A stretch of 64,000 bases of DNA from Eutypa lata (Eukaryota > Ascomycota > Sordariomycetes > Xylariales > Diatrypaceae), in assembly GCA_022661535.1 (NCBI GenBank), contig JAKULF010000008.1, positions 2,356,001 to 2,420,000 of the forward strand, given 5' to 3'. A model generated the notes under the pieces. It was not told the origin of the DNA. It saw only the letters and a program-made list of their open reading frames with translations, and did no database searches. Of the stretch, positions 1 to 10,363 are shown in pieces; within the stretch, counting starts at the first letter, position 1, and each line of letters begins with the position of its first letter. Made by a program: the position numbers and the translations under genes.

Positions 1-480
1 GCTGCCCCAGCACCGGCAGCAGCTACCGCATCGGGTACCACGCCAGCTACTACGCCAGCTACAGCGCCAACGCCAGCTGCAGCTCCAGCTACGACACCGG
101 CTGGTACTCCAACCAAGGCACCAACAGCCACGCCTACAGCTACAGACAAGCCAACTAGTACGCCTCGTCCTCGACTAGACCCCTCTGCAAAATCAGCTTT
201 ACTGACCAATCTAGCAGGCTCACATGCCCTACCCGCTGCTCCAGTAGCTCCTGCTCCGACTAGTGGTATACCAAAACCAACTGGATTACCCTTCCCATCT
301 GGGGCCACCAACCGGGGTCGCGGTGGCGCTCGTGGTCGCGGAGGCCGTGGAGGTGGACAACAAGGCCGCGTCAGCCTAAATGCATCGGCAGAAAATTTCC
401 AACCGGGAAACAAACGGCCCCGCAACGATTCCGAGGCGGGCAATGGCCCGAAGAGGGCTAGAGGTGGTGCCCAACAATGA
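1..480 (+). CDS. C-terminal part of an RGG-rich protein with a PAM2-like motif (5' end outside window)
   Basis: The frame is open from base 1 and stops with TGA at 478-480, giving 159 C-terminal residues. Residues 1-55 are an Ala/Thr/Pro-rich linker. Residues 104-123 are an RGG-type tract of the kind used for RNA binding. Residues 126-135 read LNASAENFQP, which fits the PAM2 consensus (L-N-x-x-A-x-x-F-x-P) that docks on the MLLE domain of poly(A)-binding protein. A basic, nuclear-localisation-like tail (KRPR, KRAR) follows. The composition points to an mRNP or RNA-processing factor. I cannot name the protein because its folded domains lie upstream. The next gene faces it tail to tail. Confidence 0.8.
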   Translation, partial: AAPAPAAATASGTTPATTPATAPTPAAAPATTPAGTPTKAPTATPTATDKPTSTPRPRLDPSAKSALLTNLAGSHALPAAPVAPAPTSGIPKPTGLPFPSGATNRGRGGARGRGGRGGGQQGRVSLNASAENFQPGNKRPRNDSEAGNGPKRARGGAQQ

Positions 481-1528
481 TGAGTCTCGAGTAGCTTAGG
501 ATGTCATGGCGCAGTATCAGAAGTGTCCCATCATAATATCTTCTAGCGCTTTCTCTGCGGTGGCAAGGTTTGGAACGTAGTAAAGGGGGTCGGGAATCGG
601 CGCTGTGTCTATTACATGTAACATAATGTGTTTCGGGATTCTACGAAAGTATTTGCATGCTGTCTTAAGGGGGGAGGGAATAGTCAGACAACGAATGAGA
701 GGGAAGTTCATGTTTGCGAGAGGAGAGGCAGAGAAAACGCGACCGCATGTGGTTTAGATGAGATGTTAGCGTTGCCTGGGTGCAAAACGATAGGTGTCAG
801 CTAGCTAGGCTTGCTAGCTATAAGTAGCTTGATCTAGCACCTGACACGCATCTCTCTTGATCTTAATACGAGAACAGATAAGTTTCTTTTGTGCTTTTGT
901 GCTTTCTTCAACTTCGACATTTGTCTTTCGAAGTGACTTAGTATCGGGTTCTTTGAATATACCTGATGTTGTCCTCGCCTTTAGAAACAAGGGGCTTGTT
1001 GATTTCTCTGCTAGTTGGTGCATATGTCTGTTTAGATGCATACGAAAGTTAGGGGGGGGGGAGTCTTTATGCAGAAATTGAGAAAATCGGTATAGTACGC
1101 CTTGTTAAACATAAAAGGTGCATGTTGCGTTCGTGTAAACTTAAATATCTATTTACTTCTTTTTGTCTTTTTTATATTTTACAGGAAGGCTTTGTTATAT
1201 TAAGGATACAGTATTAAAATATCAACTTGAAGCATAGCATCTTAAGTTCTTAACACGTAGATTTCAAATGGGTATAGACAATACTGTTTCATGTGGTGTT
1301 TATATTATTACGTAGAACTTAATTAGCATAATTCAAGTGTAGCATCTTTGTTGTAAACATAAAACAATAAAACAATAATCAAAACTCGAGACTTCACAAA
1401 GACATTATACCAGAACCTAATCCGAATCTCAACCATATCAAGCAGTCAACGTCTCACCCACCTACCTACCACATCGTATCCAGCCACTCACCTCTCCTCT
1501 CTCTCATCACGTCCCATCCTCAGCGCCC
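481..1528. other. Tail-to-tail intergenic region
   Basis: This holds the 3' flanks of two converging genes. It contains a G10 run at 1052-1061 and an AT-rich stretch at about 1130-1400, plausibly 3' UTR. Short ORFs here lack coding character. Confidence 0.6.
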
Positions 1529-2131
1529 TCACGGGAATCCTCGCCGCGCCTGCGCCAACTCCCGCGCCAGCGCCGCGATGCGGGCCTGCGCATCCCTCAT
1601 CGCCACGAACCCGATGGGTCCGCGTGCGGCGTCAGCCTGTGCCCGGGCGTTGACCTGCTGCAGGTCGTCCCACAGGTCTAGCGCCACGGCTTGCGCGCGC
1701 AGGAGATCGCGCTCGAGAGCAGGCACCCGCGCGTCCAGACAATCGCAGTGCATCCGGGGCGCGCCCTCGTAAGGGGCGTGCCCCGGCGGGGCTACCGGCG
1801 GGGCTGGTTGGGGGGGGACGTTGTTCGGGGCCTGCGGGGCACGATTGTTAAAAAGGTTGGTGATGGCAGCGGTGATGGCAGTGGTGATGGCGCGGGTCTC
1901 GTCGTAGATCCAGAAGGGGACCAGGAGGACCCACGCGATGAGATTCCCGACCCGCGCGAGGACGTCGAGCGTCCGGGCTACGTCCGCGAGGAGGCTGCGG
2001 ACGGCGATGGGGAGCGCGATGATTACGACGAGCCGGAGGAGCGTGTCGGGGATTTGGGAGGCGAGGAAGAGCGAGAGGAGGAGGCTGCCGAGGAGAATCT
2101 TCTCCTGGCCCCAGGGTGGTAGCATGTCCAT
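1529..2131 (-). CDS. Hypothetical membrane protein with C-terminal coiled coil
   Basis: Single-exon ORF of 200 aa if started at the ATG at 2131-2129, which has A at -3. An in-frame ATG at 2203 would add 24 polar residues. The N-terminal half has hydrophobic segments at about residues 11-25, 30-47 and 62-76, so it is probably an integral membrane protein. A Pro-rich linker (about 100-120) follows, then an Ala/Arg/Leu-rich helical region (about 135-197) likely to form a coiled coil. Codons are strongly GC-biased compared with the flanking AT-rich DNA, which supports real coding. I recognise no family. Small hydrophobic-plus-coiled-coil proteins like this are common lineage-specific genes in filamentous fungi. 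The localisation is inferred only. Confidence 0.65.
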   Translation of the reverse strand: MDMLPPWGQEKILLGSLLLSLFLASQIPDTLLRLVVIIALPIAVRSLLADVARTLDVLARVGNLIAWVLLVPFWIYDETRAITTAITAAITNLFNNRAPQAPNNVPPQPAPPVAPPGHAPYEGAPRMHCDCLDARVPALERDLLRAQAVALDLWDDLQQVNARAQADAARGPIGFVAMRDAQARIAALARELAQARRGFP

Positions 2132-3235
2132 TGTAGTAGATGATGGATGCAAGCTGTTTTGTTTTGTTTTTTTTTCGTTTTGTTGTATATTGTATAATTT
2201 CACGGGGTGATATGCGGGAAGATGGGGAGGCGTCGCTAGTCTGGCTGTTCTGACAATGAAGGAGATCAGATTTCTCTTATACGATGGCGGGACGATGGAA
2301 CGGTTTCCTTGATGCGTAACCTTGCTATAAGGAAGCTGTTTTTTAACGAGTGGGTTTCATACGATGAGGTTGTGGGATAACAACAAGTTGGGGTTGGAAC
2401 AGTTTCATCGTTGGGGTTGTTAAAGAACAGCTGGGCTGTGATTAATTACGTTAGAGTATCTGCAACTAAAATAGAGTCTTGCCAACGGAGATGGATTCAA
2501 TCATGTTGCACAATTGAGTAAAGGGAGAGGTCATGCAATAATTGTGCCTTGTCTACCTACTGATATTTGTGTCAAACCTAAGGTTCAGTCACATTTTCTA
2601 GGTTTAATTTAAAATAAACAGATACTCAGACTTACCACGCTTTAACAACTACGAAAATAGTAGGGTAGGTCCTGGCTTCGTGACTTGCAATGTGTATTTT
2701 TAGCCGAAGGTAATAGATTGAAGAGCTCCCCTGACCGATATCTAAGCCGGAGGATTCTCGAAATTTGTCTTGGGGTCAAAGTTTGCGTGCATGCGTAGAG
2801 ACTCTCTAAGGGATCCATCTCAACGATACTCATGTCGTAAAAATTCGCAGTTAAAGAAAATGACGAAGCCAGAAAGCTACATATGAACCAGTTCCAATGT
2901 CGTTCTATTACACGGCATTGATGTTGTCAGTTGCCTTTGTGAAGAAAGACTGCTATAGTGGATCATGGCTGCGATAGAATAAACAGTTGGTTTATTGGGA
3001 CAGGTAGGTCGAACAAGAACAATCATCATAGTTCAGTCATAAACAAGCGTCTAATCACATTGTTCTCTATCTGGCAGTTCCTTGAAAGAGACAAAAAGAA
3101 ATTCGCGTCAGCGCTGCATTGTTCTACAAGGGTCCAACCAAAGATATAAATGCCCATGCACCCCCGAGACAGGAAGATAACTCGATATACCCATAAAATA
3201 CTTAAGTCAACAACACAATTCTCTCGATAGCGATC
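2132..3235. other. Head-to-head intergenic (promoter) region
   Basis: Separates the divergent genes starting at 2131 (-) and 3236 (+). A poly-T tract near 2168-2176 lies just upstream of the minus-strand gene and a TATA box at 3145-3151 serves the plus-strand gene. No other gene seen. Confidence 0.6.
3145..3151 (+). promoter_or_regulatory. TATA box of the tandem-duplicated small gene
   Basis: TATAAAT lies 85 bp before the ATG at 3236 and is followed by a C/A-rich leader, a usual fungal core-promoter arrangement. It favours the plus strand as the coding strand of the next gene. Confidence 0.5.
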
Positions 3236-3673
3236 ATGAGTCACCAAACAGAATCATCCGAGGTAGCGTCCAACGAGGAGACAACCCAGCAGGGCTCTCC
3301 CAAGGAGCTGCCTCGACAACAAGAGGCGCCCACTCAAGATTCCACGGAGACATCATATAGTCCCAATAGCCTAGAGAATGATCATTCTCGTCGGCAAATA
3401 GAGAATATAAGGCGACTCCTTCGCAGAGATGACCATTCGTGTCGTTACCCTCAACAAGGGGCGCCCGCTCAAGGTTCCACGGAGACATTATATGGTCCCA
3501 AAAGCCTAGAGAATGATCATTCTCGTCGGCAAATAGAGAATATAAGGCGGTTCCTTCGCAGAGATGACCATTCGTGCCGTTGCCCTCACCAGGTACCAAT
3601 GAACGTTGATCATTGGTGTCCGTGTATCCATCCGGGAGGCATCAGCTATGTCGGGGGCAATAGAGATCACTAG
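3236..3673 (+). CDS. Hypothetical protein with two tandem 45-residue repeats
   Basis: Intronless 145-aa ORF with a TATA box upstream. Residues 28-72 and 73-117 are near-identical tandem copies encoded by a 135-bp direct duplication. Each holds a charged stretch of the type LENDHSRRQIENIRR followed by RRDDHSCR. The C-terminal 28 residues are rich in Cys and His (C115, C117, C128, C130). There is no signal peptide or transmembrane segment. The opposite strand is also open across the duplication (3234-3599), so the coding strand rests on the TATA box and leader. I recognise no family. It is probably a young, lineage-specific gene. Confidence 0.5.
   Translation: MSHQTESSEVASNEETTQQGSPKELPRQQEAPTQDSTETSYSPNSLENDHSRRQIENIRRLLRRDDHSCRYPQQGAPAQGSTETLYGPKSLENDHSRRQIENIRRFLRRDDHSCRCPHQVPMNVDHWCPCIHPGGISYVGGNRDH
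3317..3586 (+). repeat. 135-bp tandem duplication (two copies)
   Basis: Copy 1 is 3317-3451 and copy 2 is 3452-3586. They share an identical stretch of about 47 bp and differ at about ten positions, nearly all transitions. The unit length is a multiple of 3, so the frame is kept. Confidence 0.9.
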
Positions 3674-4193
3674 TTCATCAGTGGAGTTTTGCTTTTTCAA
3701 TGAAACATGAAATACATCGTATGCTAGTTACATTTTGTCTACTTGTCTACTTAATAGATACTTTTGCATATAAAGAAGTGCTACGTAGCGGTGGTTGCTA
3801 TAACCTCGGACTCCATTTCCTGGATTCCATTTCAGCGCCGTTTCCCGTTTGGAGACCAAACTCCCTCGAGTATAGAAATTTTGTGTTTGAAAGTTAGGGT
3901 TTAGTTATGAAAAATAGAATATACAAAGTGGTTTCTTTCTTCTCGAGAAACACATAAAATCTTCGCATAAGTCCCTAATAAAGTTTAAGATCACGGGTAT
4001 GAATATTATCATCACATAGAAGCAAGTTTATTAGCATGGTAATAAGATGCCATATATGAAACCCATTCACAACCAGCAAAACGAATCATCGTGTGTAGCT
4101 CTTTTTCCAATGCTAAGTGGCCTCCCGAAAGCCGTTCCCATTAGCTTGATATCACCAGCGTACAATCAATAGGTCCCGGTGAAGTTGAAGTCA
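3674..4193. other. Intergenic, tail-to-tail
   Basis: AT-rich spacer between the converging small gene (+) and the CVNH gene (-). No gene or repeat seen. Confidence 0.6.
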
Positions 4194-4982
4194 TCAACAA
4201 CCATAGCCCTTGTGCCCGAAGCACTCCAACCATCCGTCGATGTTGGAGACGTACTCCTCTGTTGTGAAATATCATACGTTAGCCAAAATATTACATTGGG
4301 TGTACATGGTCTCCGTTCACTAGTTCCTTGCCAGAATGCGTAGGGAAGACAACACAGCATAGACGAAGGAACGTGACTAGAATACTTACGGAGGGCAAGG
4401 CTGGTGTAGATATCGCCGGATTTGGAGTGACAAGTGCACGAAAACTCGGCCGACAAGCCACCTGCGTCAGTGGCCAATGTGCACCCGAAGCAAGAACGAG
4501 AAAACCCCCCATTATCCTGTCCGTGAAGGCGGCCGTCGATGTTACTAAGGCATCTACAGGAATCGAGTTAACGTTAGTTCAGTAGGGATTGTATAGTCCG
4601 GGGTGGGGGGCTTGCTACATGTCACCATTTATAGCAAAAGGGGCTGTGATAATCTTCACCGTACACACTGGGAAGTGTCAAGGAGTAGTAGAAGCGATGG
4701 ATAAATCAAACGGGAATTAAAGGAGAGGAACACGTACTTATCCAGGTTTAGTTTGGAGCAATGCTCCGTTTTGTCTTCCGTCCTACACGTTGATTCTAGG
4801 ACATAACTCCCTCCTTCTCCATCTTTAATGTTTTTGCTGGAACAAGAGGTGACAAAATGGCGCTTCAGAAGAGAAGTAGTATCGCCCTGAACAACATCTG
4901 TAGGTATTGCCGAGGAGCTGGGCGTCAAACTGCCCAAGAGGACAAAGGCGACCATGGAGAGGAGCGTGTTGAGCTTCATCAT
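4194..4982 (-). CDS. Secreted CVNH (cyanovirin-N homology) domain protein
   Basis: Three exons, 4982-4738, 4553-4390 and 4258-4194, join in frame to 157 aa. Introns of 184 and 131 bp carry GTACGT and GTAAGT donors and TAG/CAG acceptors. Residues 1-25 are a signal peptide. A dibasic Kex2-type site (LLKR, 38-41) ends a short propeptide. The rest is a CVNH fold with its two internal repeats visible: LNLDKCLSNIDGRL (78-91) and LALQEYVSNIDGWL (134-147), the usual D-x-x-x-x-N-x-D-G-x-L pattern. It is richer in Cys (47, 66, 75, 83, 103, 106, 121, 123, 149, 157) than classic members. CVNH proteins bind carbohydrate such as oligomannose. The function here is inferred from the fold: an extracellular lectin. 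Confidence 0.88.
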
Positions 4983-6800
4983 GAATGAGATAGTGGTCGT
5001 GTAAGAGATCGTCTGTCTCTGGGGTACTAGTAATCGCTGTGGGTTGTAGTATCGAAAGTGGTGTTTGCAATGTGTGTCAAATGAGAGAAAGTGTATCACC
5101 GGTTAGTATTTATAGAGATTCTCAAGTGTAAATAGTGAATCACTAGGACATCGCAGCCGCACTTATTCGGGTTTGTGTTTGTGTTTAGGGTAAAGCATGA
5201 CTTGACCATTTGCTAATTGCGGAGAATAAAGGATATTTAAATAGCATTGGCCTCAGTTGGAAAGAAGGTAAGTACTCAAGGTAGGAAAAGTGAATGGCGT
5301 TATGATGGTCATAACAACTGACGTCTTTCCTTTGTTCGTCTCAAGAATGGCAGGAGCTGTTGGTGTTACAAACGTATCGAGACCATCAATGAGTCAGTAC
5401 CAGTGTCACAGGACCTAAAAATTGCGTTTCATATAACTGATAACATCATGACAAGCTATTGTAGCTTTCGGCTTTTCCTTTTATCTAACTCTAGAGTTGA
5501 TTGTCAGTTTAAACCAACCACACAAACTAGGGGCTGCTACTCCACTAGGGAATTGCCTAATACATCCCAAATGGAAAACACACTTCTGTTTAGAGGCTTC
5601 ATCGAAGACGTATATTGCTCTATGCATTCTGTGATATTGTATTCAGCTTCTATGTCGTCCATGCTAGGCAAACGGGAGGATAGCTGGAGTTATAATTGTG
5701 TAACATCACATGCAAGAATTGAAGTTTTCATTCCGAACACATCACGAGCCCACTTGTATTGCTAGTTGACAAACTATAATAATACAATGTATTGTTCAGT
5801 GACTTCGGTCACACTGAGGTTATCTTCATGTATTGCTTCTAATATTCATTGTACCATGAAGTTTGCTTTCTGACATCCGGCTCTACATTACTTAGTACTG
5901 CGCGCGTCTCGGTTCCTGTTTCCTACTAGGGATAAGGATATGGAGTATCGATTACCTACTAATTGGCACGGCTTGAGACTACTGGTGAATACGTAACCTG
6001 TTCAATGGGTTAGTTAGCGAAGAATTTGATGCCAAAGGTTTGTTTGTCTGCCCAAAATCTGTGAATAGAAACGTCATGGTGAATTAGCCAATCCAGTTAG
6101 TAATAACTTAGTTAGCGTTTGCTCAGGTTCTTAGCATTCCAACTCCATCCCTTACTTACAGCTAACACTCGCACATGATCGGCTGATATTGTTATAAGAA
6201 GAATTTGAAAAAAAGTCTCGGCCGCATGTCACGAGCCGGGGACCCCGACCCAATTAATATTAGGAGACTAAGCCGCCCTCGGCCACGGAGAGCCTCAATC
6301 CTGTTCCTAGATCGGGACGAGCCGAGGAGCGAGAGTAGTATATGTAACTACAAGTAATAGTATAAGGAATGGCCTCATAAGCTCTAATTACTACTAGCCT
6401 TCAAATCTTAAGTCCGGGATTTCTTCCCTAATTCGTGGGAAATTCTCCTATTTCGTCGTAGGTCACATCCCCTCGTATCTACTCGATCCTCCGTCGACTT
6501 AGAAATGCTTCCCAATTCGGGGTCTAGAACCATAGCGACGCGATGACGAGCTAACAAGACCCCTAAACCCATACAAGTATCGCCGGAATGAGTCCCCAAT
6601 GCGGGCTTAATCATTCCTACGATGTCTGGCCAAGTAGTGGAGAGCGGAGCATCACCCCTAAAGTATAAAGCCTCCCTCACCTAATAGAATACTATATCTA
6701 TCTCAACACTGCAAAGATCTGCAAACCATCGGAGCAGTAATAGACAGCATCTGTACCTACGGAATTGTCCCTTGTGATATCCGGATGAGACAGGGTAGCG
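4983..6800. other. Intergenic between the divergent CVNH and GH74 genes
   Basis: 1.8 kb. The first ~150 bp are the CVNH promoter. The ORF at 5403-5765 begins with GTG and has no recognisable content. GC-rich patches at about 6220-6310 might be remnants of a mobile element. Otherwise nothing seen. Confidence 0.5.
5107..5114 (-). promoter_or_regulatory. TATA box of the CVNH gene
   Basis: TATAAATA on the minus strand, about 125 bp upstream of the ATG at 4982-4980. Confidence 0.5.
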
Positions 6801-9191
6801 ATGAAGCTCTCCGCCACAGCCTGTCGTCTCCTATTCGCTGCAGCGCCGATTCAGGCCGCCTTCACGTGGAAGAACGTCCGGATCGGCGGCGGCGGCGGCT
6901 TCGTGCCAGGCATCGTCTTCCATCCGGAGACTGCGGGTGTCGCGTATGCGCGCACCGACATAGGGGGTCTGTATAGGCTGAATGCCGACGACGATTCCTG
7001 GACGGCCGTCACCGACAGCATTGCCGACCATGCTGGCTGGCACAACTGGGGCATAGATGCCGTTGCGCTCGACCCGCAGGATGCAAATGTGGTGTATGCT
7101 GCCGTCGGCATGTATACGAACGACTGGTAAGTCTTCCGAAATATATTGGGATATATAGTCTGTATGCCTAGGAAAGTGGCGGGTTAACGATTGACGTCTA
7201 TCTATGCACAGGGACCCGGAGAATGGCTCTATCATACGCAGTAAAGACAAGGGCGCGACCTGGTCGTTCGCCGAGCTACCTTTCAAAGTCGGCGGCAATA
7301 TGCCCGGACGAGGAACTGGCGAGCGCCTCGCCGTCGACCCGGCCAACTCCCAGATCCTGTATTTCGGGTCCCGCAGCGGCAACGGGCTCTGGAAGAGTGC
7401 AGACGGAGGCGCTACGTTCGCAAAGGTCTCGTCCTTCACGGCCGTCGGCACGTTCGTCCCGGACCCGAGCGACGTGGGCGGCTACAACGGCGACAAGCAG
7501 GGGCTCACATTCGTGACGTTCGATTCCACGAGCGATACGACGAGTGGTAGCACGACGTCGCGCATCTTCGTAGGCACTGCAGACAACACGACGGCTAGCG
7601 TATACGTGAGTGAAGATGCGGGTGCCACGTGGAAGGCTGTCGCCGGCCAGCCGGGGAAATACTTCCCTCACAAGGCGGTACTGCAGCCCCAGGAGAAGGC
7701 CCTGTACTTAACATATAGTGATGGGACGGGTCCGTACGATGGCACGTTGGGTGCTGTGTATAGGTATGATATCGCGGCGGGCACGTGGAAGGACATTACG
7801 CCTGCGTCGGGCGATGACCTGTACTTTGGATTCGGTGGACTAGGGGTCGATCAAAAGACACCAGGCACGCTTGTCGTGGCGACACTGAATTCGTGGTGGC
7901 CCGATGCGCAGATCTTCCGGTCTACTGATTCCGGTGCGACGTGGTCGAAGATCTGGGAGTGGGCTAGCTATCCCGACATGAACTATTACTATGGGTTGTC
8001 AGTAAGTGCGAGAAACTGGAATCTGTCAGACATATGGTGGGACTAATGTGCGATACGCAGACTCCCAAGGCACCGTGGATCAAACCAGGTTTCATCGACG
8101 TGGACACCAAACGCCTTGGATGGATGATCGAGGCCCTCGAGATCGATCCTCATGACAGCGACCACTGGCTGTACGCAACGGGTTTGACTGTCTACGGCGG
8201 ACACGACTTGACCAACTGGGACACGGTGCACAACATCACCATCGAATCACTAGCCGACGGCATCGAAGAATTCGCCATTCTAGATCTTGCCTCAGCCCCG
8301 GGCGGGAGCGAGCTCTTAGCTGCGGTTGGCGACGACAGCGGTTTCACCTTCACCAGCACAAGCAACCTAGACGCATCGCCAGAAACACCGTGGAATACTC
8401 CCATGTTCTCCTCGTCTACGAGTGTCGACTACGCAGGGAACTCGGTCAAGAACGTCATCCGCGTCGGCAACACAGCCGGCGAGCAGCAAGTGGCGGTCTC
8501 CAGCGATGGCGGCGTGACCTGGAACGTGTACTCGGGAGCCGACACCACCAAAGCCGGGGGCTCGGTCGCCTACTCCGCTGACGCCGACACGGTGCTGTGG
8601 TCTACCTCGAGCAACGGCGTCCAGCGCTCGCAATACCAGAGTAGCTTCTCGGCGGTATCCAGTCTTCCGTCGGTCGCGGTAATCGCCTCGGACAAGAAGA
8701 ACAACACCTTCTTTTACGCCGGGTCCGGTGCGACTTTCTACGTCAGTAAAGACATCGGAGTTTCCTTCACTAAAGCGGGTACTCTCGGAAGCGCCACCGC
8801 CGTCCGCGATATTGCGGCACACCCCCTGACTGCCGGCGAGGTCTGGGTCTCGACCGACGTAGGCGTCTTCCGCACGACTGACTACGGCGCCTCGTTCACG
8901 CAGGCATCTGAAGCGGTAACTAACACCTACCAGATTGCTCTCGGCCGCGGTTCAGGTAGCGTCTGGAATGTATACGCCTTTGGCACTGGCACCGCGGGAC
9001 CGAGATTATACGGGAGTGCGGACAATGGCCTCTCGTGGACCGATATCCAAGGAAACCAGGGCTTCGGGGCGATCGATAGCACACGTCTCTCTGGGAGCGG
9101 CAACACGGCCGGGCAGGTCTTCGTGGGAACGAATGGCCGTGGTGTGTTCTACGCTTTGGGTATGATAAGTGGTGGCGGTGGAGCAGAATGA
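6801..9191 (+). CDS. Secreted GH74 xyloglucanase (endo-xyloglucanase or oligoxyloglucan reducing-end cellobiohydrolase)
   Basis: Exons 6801-7126, 7212-8001 and 8061-9191 give 748 aa. The introns are 85 and 59 bp, and the ORF remains in frame through both joins. The start gives a signal peptide (about 1-19). The mature protein has the repeated blade signature of the two seven-bladed propellers of GH74 (S-x-D-x-G-x-T-W/F, seen as SKDKGATW, SADGGATF, STDSGATW, SSDGGVTW, SADNGLSW). The conserved YARTDIGGLYR contains D53, and SVDYA contains D495. By analogy with characterised GH74 enzymes these are the likely catalytic Asp pair. The protein ends soon after the last blade with no CBM1. Extracellular cleavage of xyloglucan backbones is the family role. 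Endo- and exo-acting members cannot be separated without modelling the active-site loop. Confidence 0.93.
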
Positions 9192-9745
9192 TTATTATTA
9201 ATTATCAGGGCATTCAGGGGTAGCAAGTTAAGATCAGCAGATGGTTGACTACCATATCAAATGTCCACATTTCAACAATACCACTCTATGCAATTGTCAT
9301 GTAACCCCTATGTACTTACAGAGGTATGTATGTCTCACCTGTGCTTACAAGGGCATGAAATAGCGCCACATGCTTCAGCCACGAAGCATGCAAGTATCTA
9401 GTTATGTACTAGCGTTGTAGCCATAGGGAAGTGGGGGATGTCGTGCACGGACCATATTCATGCTAGTCAGTAATGTTAATGTCGCGACGCTAACGTAATA
9501 GTCATGAACAGTGAACACCATCATCACCATTACACTCTGGAACACCAACCACTACAACACGAAAGAGCGAACGCTCGTGACTTCTAACTCCTGCCAGGTA
9601 CAACCAGGCAGATTATACGATCTTTATGAATTCTTTCAACTAAATTGTCTCCTCGACTACGGCAGCATTTGACTGTCTGCGCTCTACATCTCTTTTTTTG
9701 TCGCAAATTATATTCTTAATCGATACAAGACAATTGGAAGTCAAG
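9192..9745. other. Intergenic, GH74 terminator side and LAMTOR1-like promoter
   Basis: 554 bp with no gene seen. The last ~200 bp are the likely promoter and leader of the following gene. Confidence 0.6.
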
Positions 9746-10363
9746 ATGGGAGTTTGCGCCTCCTGTCTTGGTCGCAGACGATCGGATTCGTTGGATGAGG
9801 TATGCGAAAGGAATATTAACCAATAGCAAACTTCCATCACTTACTAACCATTTTACCCATGGCTTAGGATGACGTATCGCGATTGCTTTTCGATGATCCC
9901 AACAACATGCAATATGGCAGCTTTGCCGAACACAACGCAAACTCCCAAGCTGATCCCCTCGAGTCGCAAAGAGAAGTCGAAGCCCTGCAGCGAGTAGTGG
10001 CGCGTACATCCAAGTATGTAGATGTATATCCTACATTTATTGCCGTCGTGGGATTCCCTAGATTTTTATCAAGGCTAATCGTTTTCGAATAGTAACCTGG
10101 TGGATGTCTTCGAGATTGCACCCCAGGAGTCGCAAAGAACTCAACCGAACATCTTCTCAGGTCAGGATGCCCGCCTGGCCCGTTATCAAAACATTCTCTC
10201 TAAGCTCTCCCCCGAAGATGGAGCTGAAGAGTCCGACGTGGTAGAGTGGTTGCCCAGCGAGGATGAGAGCTCGGAGACTCAAGGCAAGAGCTCTGGTATC
10301 AAGGAAATTTCAGATGAGCCGCTCGTGGGAACATTTGCGGACGCCGTTCCGAGAGCAGCATGA
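9746..10363 (+). CDS. LAMTOR1 / Ego1 (Meh1)-like lysosomal membrane adaptor
   Basis: Exons 9746-9799, 9868-10013 and 10093-10363 give 156 aa. The first exon encodes only MGVCASCLGRRRSDSLDE. Gly2 is a textbook N-myristoylation site and Cys4/Cys7 are likely palmitoylation sites, the lipid anchor used by LAMTOR1 and yeast Ego1. The next part, LLFDDPNN...YGS followed by a helical stretch (EVEALQRVVARTSNNLVDVFEIAP), matches the LAMTOR1 family pattern. The acidic C-terminus is less conserved. In known systems this protein scaffolds the Ragulator/EGO complex on the vacuole or late endosome and recruits Rag GTPases to activate TORC1. Family membership is inferred from motif order and length. Confidence 0.82.

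Noticed and set aside
3234..3599. Minus-strand 121-codon frame over the tandem duplication
   Set aside because: It mirrors the plus-strand repeat. The TATA box and leader support the plus strand, though the minus strand cannot be excluded without RNA data.
5403..5765. 120-codon plus-strand frame between the CVNH and GH74 genes
   Set aside because: GTG start, no conserved motif, no promoter or splice context.
6226..6450. Possible solo LTR starting TGTCACGAGCCGGGG
   Set aside because: The 5' end looks like fungal Gypsy LTRs, but no convincing ...CA end, target-site duplication or second copy was found. Composition alone is not enough.
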